Positions 55,283-64,000 of a DNA stretch of 64,000 nucleotides are shown piece by piece (positions within the stretch are counted from its first letter, which is position 1; every line of letters begins with the position of its first letter). Below the pieces are notes generated by a model, which was not told the DNA's origin, did no database searches, and saw only the letters and a program-made list of their open reading frames with translations. Position numbers and translations under genes: made by a program. Source of the stretch: Pomphorhynchus laevis (Eukaryota > Acanthocephala > Palaeacanthocephala > Echinorhynchida > Pomphorhynchidae); the NCBI GenBank assembly GCA_012934845.2, contig WNNJ02002353.1, positions 24,031 through 88,030 of the forward strand. The letters run 5' to 3'.

Positions 55283-55625
55283 ATTTAAATTAGAAGAAAG
55301 ATGGCAAAAACCAACGCAAAATTTATTAAATTGAATATTTCGATGCCTAGCTGGCATTATCTTTAGCAATTGTAATTTGCTAGAACAGTTATAAATTTTC
55401 TTCGAAAGCAAACTGAGTCTACGTATTTTTTACTATTCATAAATTAAAAATAATGTTAAATAAACAATAAATAATTAAATAATAAATTAGAAAATTAAAT
55501 AATAAATAAGAAAATTTATAACTATTCTAGCAAATTACAATTGCTGAAGATGATGCCAGCTAGGCATCGAAATATTCAATTTAATAAATTTTGCGTAAAT
55601 TTTTGCCATCTTTCTTCTAATTTAA
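55283..55625. repeat. Inverted repeat with a PLE 3' end at its centre
   Basis: The arms 55,283-55,400 and 55,508-55,625 are inverted copies. Each holds the hairpin motif CTGAAGATG...CGAAATAT (55,544-55,575 plus; 55,335-55,366 minus, the latter with two changes). The roughly 105 bases between them are a PLE terminus in minus orientation (GCAAACTGAGTCTACGTATT and the AT-rich part that follows), the same as at 56,767. Confidence 0.85.
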
Positions 55626-56763
55626 ATTTTATAAACATTTATTAAATATTTATATTAAGATAATTAAGTTTTGCATATTGCTAAACATTTAAGTTTTTAG
55701 CGATAAACATTTATTATGTAAATAAAAAATGCTTATTAAATATTTAATAAACATTTATTAAATATTTCGTTAATGGTAAAATTAATGTTTTGCATATTGT
55801 AAAACTAAATATATTAGTTATTTATTTACAATAAAATAATAAATATTTAGCAAACTGCTAAACATGAATTTAAAAGAGTCAAAGCATATTGATAAACATT
55901 TCCTTTATACTTTATATAAACATATATAAATAGTAAATAATATTCTATATAAAAATTTTAAATAGTCAATTTTACTTGATGCGTATAAGATATGTAATCC
56001 TAAAAAGCATGTCTAATGCCAAAAAATGTAAGTCGTTGATCTAGATACCAGTTTTTGTGTTATAATAAGAAAAAATCTTTATTGTTGCTATGTTTGTTTG
56101 TGCCATTAAAAGTGTAAGTAAAATCGCGATAGTCATAGTAGTTTGTAAAATTTCTTCCCTTTACAAATAAAACATTCAGTAAATATACTAAAGTATTTTA
56201 TCGTATTTATTGGCCGTGTTTAACTGATCCAGGATATAATTTTATCCTTAGCTTTATTTGTTTAATTTTTCATTGATGCTTTATTATACAAAGTGAGTTT
56301 ATTTGCTAGGCAATATGCTGCTGCCATTGAATGTAGATAATGCCTAGTAGATGTACCGGTTGGCATGAATATCGAATTTTAATTGTTGTAATAACATATA
56401 CTTTTAGCATCTTAATCTATAAGCATATCTCACTTTGAGTAAATAGCTCAAAATCTATCAACAAATGAAAATAAAAGTTTGGAGCTTATTATTTGACAAC
56501 AGACATATCAGGCAGAACTTACGAGTTTGGCTTATATACAACTTTACTGCTGATATACATATATAATGTTATACACTTATTGAACGAAGGTATAAGCCCG
56601 TAAATTGATTAAAAACCTCAATAGTTTTAAATAATACTAAATTATCAATTATTTACACCAAGCACGTGTTATGCCATTACTTTTTCGCATGCTAATTTGT
56701 TTGCTAGTTTAATGTTCAACGAAAATTTCAGCACGTCATCTTTACGATGTAATGGTTTAATCA
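55626..56763. other. AT-rich, no gene seen
   Basis: The first part continues the dispersed AAACATTTATTATGTAAATA blocks. From about 56,060 on I see neither open frames with signatures nor clear repeats. Confidence 0.45.
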
Positions 56764-57164
56764 TATCAGCAAACTGAGTCTACGTATTTTATACTATTCA
56801 TAAATTAAAAATAATGTTAAATAAACAATAAATAATTAAATAATAAATAATTATTATATAAGATTTTATATAATGATATAAGATTTTATATAAAGTTTAA
56901 ATTTAAATTAAAAATCAAGTTTTATGAATTATCTAATACATATCAGAATAATGATTAGAGGTCATCAAGATGAACTGCTACGCTATCCGGTTTGATCCAT
57001 TTCTCATAGAATAGGGGCCACATACATGCTCAAGCCTATTTCCTCTGATTAAATTTGAATATATAATATCTTATTCTAATACAAAGTATATTATTTATTA
57101 TCCATCTATTTTTTATAGTAATGGAGTTTGAAATATGCATCTATTAAATTATTTAGATGATTTT
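56764..57164 (-). mobile_element. PLE-5, 3' end
   Basis: The minus-strand PLE terminus (from about 56,767) covers the 3' untranslated region, including the structured segment (about 56,950-57,050, pairing partly lost) and the start of the thumb region up to ATGATTTT (57,157-57,164). LINE-D is inserted there. The element resumes at 61,006. Confidence 0.82.
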
Positions 57165-57699
57165 ATAATAATAAGGAATTTCATAAATAAATAACTAACA
57201 ACCACTAAAAAATACGAATAGAGACATTAGAAAAAACAACTGCAGTTCAGATAAGACAACTCATAACAGCATTTATTCCTCATAATGATATCACGGCCTT
57301 AGGTCCAGCGGGATCTGAGCCCTCCAGCAAATCCAACACGCTGCCTTTCGACTGAACCACCCGGGGTCTTTCACCCCCCCCGAAGAATCCAATCGAGACG
57401 GACTATGCTGGGTAAACGAGAGACGAGGAGCTTAAGAAACCATAGCCTTTGCTTTGTGGGACGTCCTCTCGAAAAGAAGACTAATCTCGAGATAGCCCAA
57501 GTGCCCCATAGGCGCACCTGGCTTTTCCCTTTCAATTACAGATGTTGAGCCCGTTTCAGGGCCCACCTAGCTTTCTTCAGGATACGTTTGAATCTATCCA
57601 GGTCAGATTTCGCCGACCAGTTCACCGTAACGGTGAACCCCAGCTATTTTACTCGACTTGTAAAGGCGGGAAGTGGTTCAGAGGCAAATATGGAGGAGA
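57165..57699 (-). other. LINE-D copy 2, C-terminal and 3' region
   Basis: Minus-strand reading continues LGFTVTVNWSAKSDLDRFKR (about 57,640-57,580) and KKARWALKRAQHL (about 57,575-57,540). Frame-shifted sequence and a 3' untranslated part end in TTATTATTAT. The same KARWALKRDQHM block is at about 10,158 in copy 1. Confidence 0.6.
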
Positions 57700-59622
57700 G
57701 CGCAGAGAGTGCTAGTCTCTTAAGTTTTTTCTTTGTTGCAGGGGAGCCATGAAAGACTACCACCTGCGATTTTGCAGAGTTTAAAATAAGATTGGATTGG
57801 GGTAACTAATCTTTTAATCTTGAAAAGAAACGGTTGATGTCAGAGACTACGTCTTTACACCTGCGTCTAGTGAACAGGGCTGTGGTGCCATCAGGGTACA
57901 CCAGTAAACGTTGTTCGCGTTTAAATATTTTGAATAGTTTAATAAAGGCAGCAAGGTATAAGATAGGAGAAAGTGGGGAACCTTAAGGCACACCCGTAAT
58001 AGGGTAGAACTGACGCGCATCAGGGTCGTCTTCATAGTAAAAACGCTTGGTATACAGCAGGATCTCCACTCTGTTCACAATTCTCGCAGGCAACCCGAGG
58101 GACCTGAGAGAAGAGATCACAAAAGGAATGGAGATGCGGTCAAATGCAGCAAAAAAATCAAGGAAAACAGCCACAACTAGGCGATGGCTATTCTCAAGAC
58201 AAAACTGCTCCACCTAACCAACTGCTGATTGGACCGAGCGACCTTTGACATACCCATGAAAACCTGGAGGGATCAAATTACGTCTACTTTAATGGTCGCG
58301 GATTTTACGCGGAAGCGCTTTTTCGTAAATCGACACGAGGGCATTTTGAATTGAAACGGGTCGCAGATCTTTAGGGCATGAGCAGGATTTTTTCTTAGGA
58401 ATAAAAACACGCTTACTAATATTGATGCCTGCTACATCAGATGGGGAGGCTAAAAGCATTGTGACGGCCACCTTTCTTCTCTTATCAGCTGTCAAAAGCT
58501 GACAGATCCGAGAAGAAAGTGGAGCGACGGATTTGGAGGTGCCCGGGAGTGGACCCCAGGAGTTAAGGATATCCGTAACAGATAGATCCCTACTCCTGAA
58601 GTTACACCAAGGCGGGATTGGTTGAGGTGATAGAGTGGCTCCATAGTTGTGTAGGGCTAGTGACTCCTCTAAAACTTTATCAAGGCCTACATTCCCTATC
58701 CAACCCAATGCTCTATCCTTCCAGCAAACAAACTTCTTGAAAATCTTCCAAAAGGAAGACTGAGAAGGACTAAAGCGAGCAATACTCGTCTTATCCTTAC
58801 TCAGCTGGAACCTATATCTAGTGATCCAGTATTCATTAGAGAGAGCCTGTCTGGCGGAAACAGAAAGATTAGGGAGGTTAAGAAATTTCGCTAGGACCTT
58901 GAGTTTCGTTGGAGTGGGATTGTATATACGACCTTTATAGGTGGTCGATAAAATCGCGGTAGCTTGCGAAAAGAGGTAGGTATTAAATTCGGTCAGACTC
59001 TCATTTCCTATTCTGAGAAACAGTTGTTAGAAGGCCAGTCTGATCGGATCAAAGTGAAACCTCCTTCGAAGCAACGTATCTTCCTCAATTCTCCAATGAA
59101 TTAGGTCATGAGAGGTGGACAATTGCTGGCGCGACTGCTCCGTGCAGAGGGGTTTTAACAACCACCTCGAGTGAAGCAGTAAAATGTCGAAGCTTGAATT
59201 TGTTGATATGCAATGAAAGGTGGTTTGTGAATCAGATAACCGTTCCTAGCTCTGCGAAGTGCTGCATTGATCCAACGACCAGTTCTGTCGTTGAAATCTC
59301 CAAGTATCATGTCATAACCGCTGTCAATAATACTATCCAGGAAATCACGGTTCTTGTGAATTTCCTCTATACGAATGTAGACATTTTCTAGACTGAGGCG
59401 TTTACCGTTCTTAATGAGTGAAACTACTAAACAAGACATGGCTGGACATGAATAGTTTAACAGGAGGGAGGATATTAAGGAGCACTTAACTAAGGTCAAG
59501 AGTTTTTGAGAGGAAGAGGAGTGAGGTGGGGTTATATACGGAGTATAGTGGGTACAATGTGCTTTGGGATAAATCGAGTAATTTCCTGGGGGAGACGGAT
59601 AGATCACGTCACCTGAAGGCAT
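57700..59622 (-). pseudogene. LINE-D copy 2, ORF2 (endonuclease and RT, broken)
   Basis: The endonuclease piece 59,622-59,155 contains GNYSIYPKAHCTHYT, SLENVYIRIEEIHKNRDFLD and MILGDFNDRTGRWINAALRR (the GDFN block). The linker has GWIGNVGLDKVLEESLALHN (58,708 on). RT motifs are RVFIPKKKSCSCPKDLRPVS, GFHGYVKGRSVQSAV (about 58,262-58,215), AVFLDFFAAFDRISI (about 58,170-58,128, motif A Asp), TGVP...GSPLSPILYLAA (about 58,015-57,950) and LLVYPDGTTALF (about 57,910-57,875, motif C with Pro-Asp-Gly). FHGSPATKKKLKRLALSAL (about 57,755-57,700) is the start of the C-terminal domain. The motif C change means this copy would be inactive even without its stops. Confidence 0.78.
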
Positions 59623-59756
59623 ATGACATCTGCATCTCTACCAGATAGAAGTCTAAGGGCAGAAGCACCTCCCGAATTCTACTGAAGGATATTCAGTGAA
59701 AAAGGCTCACGAGTACTATGCATTGCATTAGATTAGCTGGGTGGGATTGCCTCGAC

Positions 59757-60991
59757 CTAGGCGGAGCTAGGTGCGGAAAGGTCGCCCTTTCCACCACAAG
59801 CCCCTTCTAGGGAAGACACTTGCCCACCGGCATTATCTTCATTTCCCATGAGTGCAACGGCAGCATCTGCGGCTTTAGATTTTAACATTTTCCCGCTCTT
59901 CACAGGAGGAACTCTGTGTGAGGATGCTCCTATTTTCTTTAATTCCTTCAGGACCGGAGGTTTGGCAATTACTGGAGCTGTAAAAATTATGGCAAGCTGT
60001 TTCAGAATCAAGTTCTCTGATTGCTTGAAGATTGCTTGTCTTGTTGAGTCGACTAACCTGATGATGTCGTTGTCATTCATTCTACCCGCAACTGCACCAA
60101 AAGTCACGGGGTCATCTTTTTTTATTGAGGTGGGAGTAGGAGTGGCGGGAACAATTCAGTTTGAAGTTTGGACACTTCCTGGACTAAGCCGGATGGGTTC
60201 CTCCACAATTTGAACACTTGGGCTTGGAGGAGAACTCTCCGCCAACTTGCGGGCAATTCGTTAGGCCGCATACCCCACAAGACGTCTCCTTGACACATCC
60301 AGAGCCCCAGTGGCTCCATTCGTGGCAAGTATTGCCGTGCGGGTAAGTTAACTCGTCAATGCTTATGTGTCTAAACAATAAATTATGTCCTAAAAATGGG
60401 TTACAGACGGCTTTTGTTAGGATCTCAGCATTATCATTGGAAGAGGACGCAAAAGCTATCGGGAGAGGAAATCAGTTCTTCCCAGTCACGTACCGGAAGT
60501 TTGTTAGTCTAAATAGTCTTTTTAAAGACTCAATATCCTTATCATCCAGGTGGGGAGGAAGATTCGAAATTTTGATGGAAGCTTGGATATGTTTTAATTG
60601 TACTGTACCATTAATTCGTTGTGGAAAAAGGTTTCATATTCCTTCGCAAGGTCACAGGAAACGAAGGAGGTCCTGATTTCGGCTTCACAGTAGCGTACTG
60701 AGTTACTAGTACTCTATTATTATATTTTTCTGTAAACTTACGCAAGAATATGTTAAATAGCTTATGGAGCTCTATTGGTGCTAATAGCTTAATAACCGCC
60801 AGATTTTTTAAGTTGGGTATTGGGGGAAGTTCCCCAATTACCTCTTTTACGGTAGATGACAACAAACCACTTACCTCGTTTGATATTGTAGACGAAGTTA
60901 CCTGCATTTTGTTTGAGTTTATACGGTATTCTCCGATTTCCGTTGCAATTGTAGAATCTTTTGATCCTCCGATAACACACAATTTGCCCAT
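59757..60991 (-). pseudogene. LINE-D copy 2, ORF1 (gag-like, Cys knuckles)
   Basis: The minus-strand frame 60,991-60,611 starts MGKLCVIGGSKDSTIATEIG and continues Lys/Leu rich. After a shift, 60,378-60,184 contains C-x-C clusters (CHEWSHWGSGC, CGVCGLTNC, CSNCGGTHPA) that resemble zinc knuckles of LINE ORF1 proteins of the Jockey/I/R1 type. The last part (60,107-59,757) is hydrophilic and ends KSKAADAAVALMGNEDNAGG. Such proteins package the element's RNA. The first frame may begin upstream of what is preserved, since the insertion may be 5' truncated. Confidence 0.68.
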
Positions 60992-61005
60992 GGAATTTTT
61001 TGTAA

Positions 61006-61085
61006 ATGATTTTGAAGAAAGACAATATCGTTACAAATTGTTGCAATTCTTAAAATTTCATTATTCAATGTATTATATTTAATCA
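61006..61085 (-). mobile_element. PLE-5, thumb fragment
   Basis: About 80 bases continue PLE-5 after the LINE-D insertion (GATTTTGAAGAAAGACAATA and TTGCAATTCTTAAAATTTCA on the plus strand, the reverse of the RT thumb coding sequence at about 4,220-4,290). They are then interrupted again. Confidence 0.75.
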
Positions 61086-61810
61086 AAGATGCTCATTTTC
61101 CTAAAAATTGAATGAAAAACAACTGGACAATCAAAAGTTTTATTTTAGCAAAATCGAAAGAGGTTTATTCAAATTTTCAAACACAACCAAATTGTATCAG
61201 TAGCGGATAAACTTTGTGCATTTGTATACCATTTCAGGAAAAACAATTACATATTGCTTAGTTCAAAGAATAAAATAAAAATACACTGAGCAGAAACGAG
61301 TATTACAATCAAAATGTTAGTAATTCACAGAAAATTCATTCCAATCAAAAGAAAACATAATATAAATTAAACAATTAAACACGATACATTTGAAATTGCA
61401 TATACAATGAAATTATATATGCAAACAAATTTAAATTAGATCAACATAAAACATAATAAAAAACCAAAATAAAATGAAGACAATCACTGAAAAACATATA
61501 TCAATGTATGTATAGATCATAACCTCCATCGTTGCCTTATAAACCATTCTGCCCATAGGACTTAATCAATAGTGACTCTGAGGCAAGCCTTTTTTTTAGA
61601 TAAGGTTCAACAAACTTAAGATGTTTTAGTTGAGGTTCAACATCATCTAAAAATAGGCTTGCCTCTGAGTCACTATTGATTAGGTACCATGGACATAAAT
61701 GTTTAGAGAGAAACACTGAAGGTTGAAATATGTTTTGCGGTTTTTGTCTCCGTTGTATTTTGGTTTTTATGATGTCTGGTTTATTTTGAATCTAATTTAA
61801 ATTTGCTTGT
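61086..61810. mobile_element. Unidentified insertion in PLE-5 with a foldback
   Basis: About 725 bases separate two pieces of PLE-5. No coding signature is seen. A hairpin with 35-base arms lies at 61,565-61,600 and 61,645-61,681 (AATCAATAGTGACTCTGAGG and its inverse). GAGGTTCAACA / AAGGTTCAACA is repeated in its loop. Some 60 bases of PLE sequence are missing at the site. Confidence 0.55.
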
Positions 61811-61865
61811 TAGTAAATATGTCATCTTTACGATATAAATTAATAGTAGTTTTAATTAATGTTAA
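61811..61865 (-). mobile_element. PLE-5, last fragment before the head-to-head junction
   Basis: ATGTCATCTTTACGATATAA and ATTAATAGTAGTTTTAATTA (plus strand) match the reverse of the RT thumb at 4,350-4,400. It meets the plus-strand PLE-6 at about 61,866. Confidence 0.75.
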
Positions 61866-62414
61866 TTTAAATGTAACAGAAAAAATTGTATAGTTTGTGA
61901 TGTTATAAATAATAACAATTGTATCGTAAGTAATACGACAAACAAATGTTTTTCATTAAATATTAATAATAATTGTAACTGCAATACCGCAGGTGTAGTG
62001 TATCTAATACAATGCACATGTGGATTGCAATATATAGGAAAAACATATCAAATGTTAAAAACTAGGTTTAGGCAACACATATATAATATACAGCATAATA
62101 GTCAAACTATATTTCATAAACATATGAGATAAATAGGACATGATATTAAAAACTGTAAATTATTTATTTTAGAACATATTATCGAAGAAAACATTTCAAT
62201 ATTAAATCAAAAACTATTAGAAAAAGAAGATTTTTGGATTAAAACGCTTAATTCCATGTACCCATTAGGATTGAATGACGTGGTACAAGGAATTGGCAGA
62301 AGTAGTATAATACATAATAAACAATTCTATCATAATAATCCGGTTAAACGCAAACCAAGAAGTCATGGTGATAAAAGGAATAGGAAAAATAGAGTTAAAA
62401 ATATTAAAAAAGAT
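61866..62414 (+). pseudogene. PLE-6 N-terminal Cys-rich GIY-YIG endonuclease module
   Basis: The module would nick DNA for insertion. The frame starts within the module. Cys pairs come first (NCIVCD, then NNNCNCN), followed by the GIY-type strand GVVYLIQCTCG, the YIG-type QYIGKT, an Arg-bearing helix (KTRFRQHI) and HKHM. After one in-frame stop come IGHDIKNCKLFILEHI, LLEKEDFWIKTLNSMYPLGL (catalytic Glu expected here) and a basic tail. The copy at 44.1-44.35 kb has Leu where this one has the stop. The module precedes the RT in the same frame. In canonical Penelope the GIY-YIG domain follows the RT, so this is the permuted arrangement described for the Naiad/Chlamys-type PLE clade (family knowledge). 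Upstream sequence is lost at the junction with PLE-5. Confidence 0.82.
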
Positions 62415-64000
62415 ATGTATATAAATGAACAATTAGAAATATTAAAACAACTTTTTAGTGATAATAAGCTAAAAGATCTTTATGTAAATATAAGAAGTTT
62501 TTCTAAAGATATCATATGTTCAATAAATCAAAAATTAATTAACGACTATGATAGTCTAAGTTGTATAATAGACAGTTATTGTAATACAAAATACTATAAT
62601 CGTACAATAAATGTTAATAATAACAATAGAAAATATACATTAACCATAAACTTCATTAATAAATGTATAGATAACATAAATATAGCCGGACTTTTAAATA
62701 ATTCTAAAAGTAAAGAAATAATAGGGTCAGATTTAAGTAAATATATTCCTAAAATAAGGTATAAACTCCTACCACCATTAGGACGAAAAATTTGTAATTA
62801 TAATAAAGAATTAAAATCAATATGTAACGATAATATTAGAAACATAATGGAAACAGAATGCAATTGTAAAAGTCTTAGTTTTGATAAAATAAATGAACAT
62901 ATATGTACCCATAATCTAGAATTAATTGAAAATTGTGAATTAAGAAAGCTGCTATCAAAAGGGTATAAATATAGATTAAATAACAACAACGACAATAATA
63001 AAATTTACAGTTCGTTATATAGTATTTGTAATACCAAATACTATAATCGTACAATAAATGTAAATAATAACAATAGAAAATATACATTAACCATAAACTT
63101 CATTAATAAATGTATAGATAACATAAATATAGCCGGACTTTTAAATAATTCTAAAAGTAAAGAAATAATAGGGTCAGATTTAAGTAAATATATTCCTAAA
63201 ATAAGGTATAAACTCCTACCACCATTAGGACGAAAAATTTGTAATTATAATAAAGAATTAAAATCAATATGTAACGATAATATTAGAAACATAATGGAAA
63301 CAGAATGCAATTGTAAAAGTCTTAGTTTTGATAAAATAAATGAACATATATGTACCCATAATCTAGAATTAATTGAAAATTGTGAATTAAGAAAGCTGCT
63401 ATCGAAAGGGTATAAATATAGATTAAATAACAACAACGACAAAAATAAAATATACAGTTCGTTATATAATAACTTAAATGATTACTTTAGTAAGCTGATT
63501 AATAGTGAAAGCTCGAATATATCTAAGATAAAAATTTGGAAAGATTATATATTTGATAAAATTAAAAATAAAATGAAAATAACAAACAATTATAAAAGGA
63601 AAGATAAAATTAATAAAGATATGTATAAAGAACTTACTAAATTAAAGGATAACTATATAATAACAACTATTGATAAAGCTAGTAATAACTTTGTCTTCAT
63701 ATGCAAAAAGCTTTATTATGATATACTAATGAAAGAGGTTAATTCTAATGATTTAAATGTAAATCCAACATATGAACGTAGTGAGTTGAGTTTAGAAACA
63801 ATTATTACAAGTCACTGTTCTATAATGGATAAAAAGGGTATAAAGGTTGAATTAGATAATAAAACTATACCTATATTATATTGGAATCCAAAATTACATA
63901 AAAATCCAATAAAACCTAGGTTCATATGTAGTGCGTTTAAATGTACATTAAAACCACTTTCTGTTTATATGAATAAAATGCTTAAAGTAATTAAAGCACA
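62415..64000 (+). CDS. PLE-6 core protein: N-terminal region and start of RT, partial
   Basis: The frame is open from ATG at 62,415 to the window edge (528 codons, no stop) and is in phase with the GIY-YIG module. Residues 1-55 (MYINEQLEILKQL...) lead into a 149-residue block (starting SYCNTKYYNRTINVNNNN, about 54) that is present twice in tandem. Then come KIKIWKDYIF, IDKASNNFVFICKKLY, and the RT start WNPKLHKNPIKPRFICSAFK, which is the PLE-specific block before the fingers. The catalytic motifs lie beyond the window. Apart from the duplication it agrees closely with PLE-1. Lys, Asn and Ile dominate because of strong A+T bias. The ATG is only the first internal one, and the natural start lies upstream of GIY-YIG. 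Confidence 0.82.
   Translation, partial: MYINEQLEILKQLFSDNKLKDLYVNIRSFSKDIICSINQKLINDYDSLSCIIDSYCNTKYYNRTINVNNNNRKYTLTINFINKCIDNINIAGLLNNSKSKEIIGSDLSKYIPKIRYKLLPPLGRKICNYNKELKSICNDNIRNIMETECNCKSLSFDKINEHICTHNLELIENCELRKLLSKGYKYRLNNNNDNNKIYSSLYSICNTKYYNRTINVNNNNRKYTLTINFINKCIDNINIAGLLNNSKSKEIIGSDLSKYIPKIRYKLLPPLGRKICNYNKELKSICNDNIRNIMETECNCKSLSFDKINEHICTHNLELIENCELRKLLSKGYKYRLNNNNDKNKIYSSLYNNLNDYFSKLINSESSNISKIKIWKDYIFDKIKNKMKITNNYKRKDKINKDMYKELTKLKDNYIITTIDKASNNFVFICKKLYYDILMKEVNSNDLNVNPTYERSELSLETIITSHCSIMDKKGIKVELDNKTIPILYWNPKLHKNPIKPRFICSAFKCTLKPLSVYMNKMLKVIKA
62581..63474 (+). repeat. 447-bp tandem duplication within the PLE-6 frame
   Basis: Unit 1 (62,581-63,027) and unit 2 (63,028-63,474) are the same 447 bases apart from a handful of substitutions (for example AATACAAAAT/AATACCAAAT and CTATCAAAAG/CTATCGAAAG). 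447 is 149 codons, so the reading frame is kept. PLE-1 has only one copy of this segment. Confidence 0.93.

Larger units (their letters stand above)
57165..61005 (-). mobile_element. LINE-D copy 2, long, with target duplication
   Basis: This is a minus-strand LINE inserted in PLE-5. The 8 bases ATGATTTT flank it on both sides (57,157-57,164 and 61,006-61,013). The minus-strand 3' end is a short TTATTATTAT tract. Order: ORF1 with Cys knuckles, endonuclease, RT. It is more complete than the copy at 8.1-10.3 kb, but its frames are broken many times. Confidence 0.85.

Noticed and set aside
62100-62150. In-frame stop in the GIY-YIG module as a selenocysteine codon (reported for some Naiads)
   Set aside because: The stop is not TGA, and the copy at 44.3 kb has a leucine codon at that place, so it is an ordinary mutation.

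Overview
The window looks like repeat-dense, AT-rich DNA from an invertebrate animal. The signs are eukaryotic retroelements only (CR1- and L2-like LINEs, a Jockey/I-like LINE, Penelope-like elements with a GIY-YIG nuclease, Ty3/Gypsy remnants), no operons or Shine-Dalgarno sites, and A+T-rich codon use in the Penelope-like copies. I could not settle the phylum. I see no host protein-coding gene, tRNA or rRNA. Almost every open reading frame that can be explained is a piece of a transposable element.

Working names for the families: LINE-A (CR1-like; ORF1 plus endonuclease/RT; 3' hairpin and (AAT)n tail), LINE-C (CR1/L2-like; GCGTGC hairpin tail), LINE-D (Jockey/I/R1-like, with Cys knuckles in ORF1), RT-E and RT-F (reverse transcriptases with a C-terminal RHN...D...DV nuclease-like region), and PLE (Penelope-like, GIY-YIG located before the RT).

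Layout. 1-2.0 kb: Ty3/Gypsy pol fossil. 2.0-7.6 kb: scraps of LINE-C and LINE-A, then a LINE-A copy split by a minus-strand PLE (3.7-6.2 kb). 8.1-10.3 kb: LINE-D. 10.4-11.3 kb: RT-E. 11.4-14.9 kb: LINE-A, decayed. 15.4-18.5 kb: RT-E split by a 16-bp minisatellite plus a LINE-A copy. 18.5-19.7 kb: LINE-C. 20.1-21.5 kb: CR1-like scraps and a 20-bp tandem array. 21.7-29.5 kb: LINE-C split by an apparently intact LINE-A (about 23,954-28,350; ORF1 of 411 aa, ORF2 of about 960 aa). 29.5-32.4 kb: an inverted LINE-C that forms a large palindrome with the previous copy. 32.6-34.7 kb: RT-E. 35.3-36.0 kb: Ty3/Gypsy integrase remnant. 36.0-36.4 kb: palindrome with a hairpin motif. 37.0-39.1 kb: LINE-C, minus strand. 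39.5-44.4 kb: PLE, minus strand, split by a 1.7-kb foldback. 44.4-46.8 kb: LINE-A. 46.8-49.0 kb: RT-E pieces and a PLE tail. 49.6-50.7 kb: PLE 3' end with a small inverted-repeat element inside. 51.2-54.3 kb: RT-F. 54.3-56.8 kb: minisatellite, AT-rich DNA and an inverted repeat around a PLE end. 56.8-61.9 kb: a PLE split by LINE-D. 61.9-64.0 kb: the best PLE copy, which runs off the window.

How it works together: the nesting gives an order of events. The LINE-A copy at 24-28 kb and the PLE at 62-64 kb are the least decayed and probably the youngest. The main candidates for new biology are RNA-level signals: a hairpin motif shared by several foldback repeats, a compensated 3' structure in the PLEs, compensated 3' hairpins in LINE-A, and a 447-bp in-frame duplication in the PLE reading frame.
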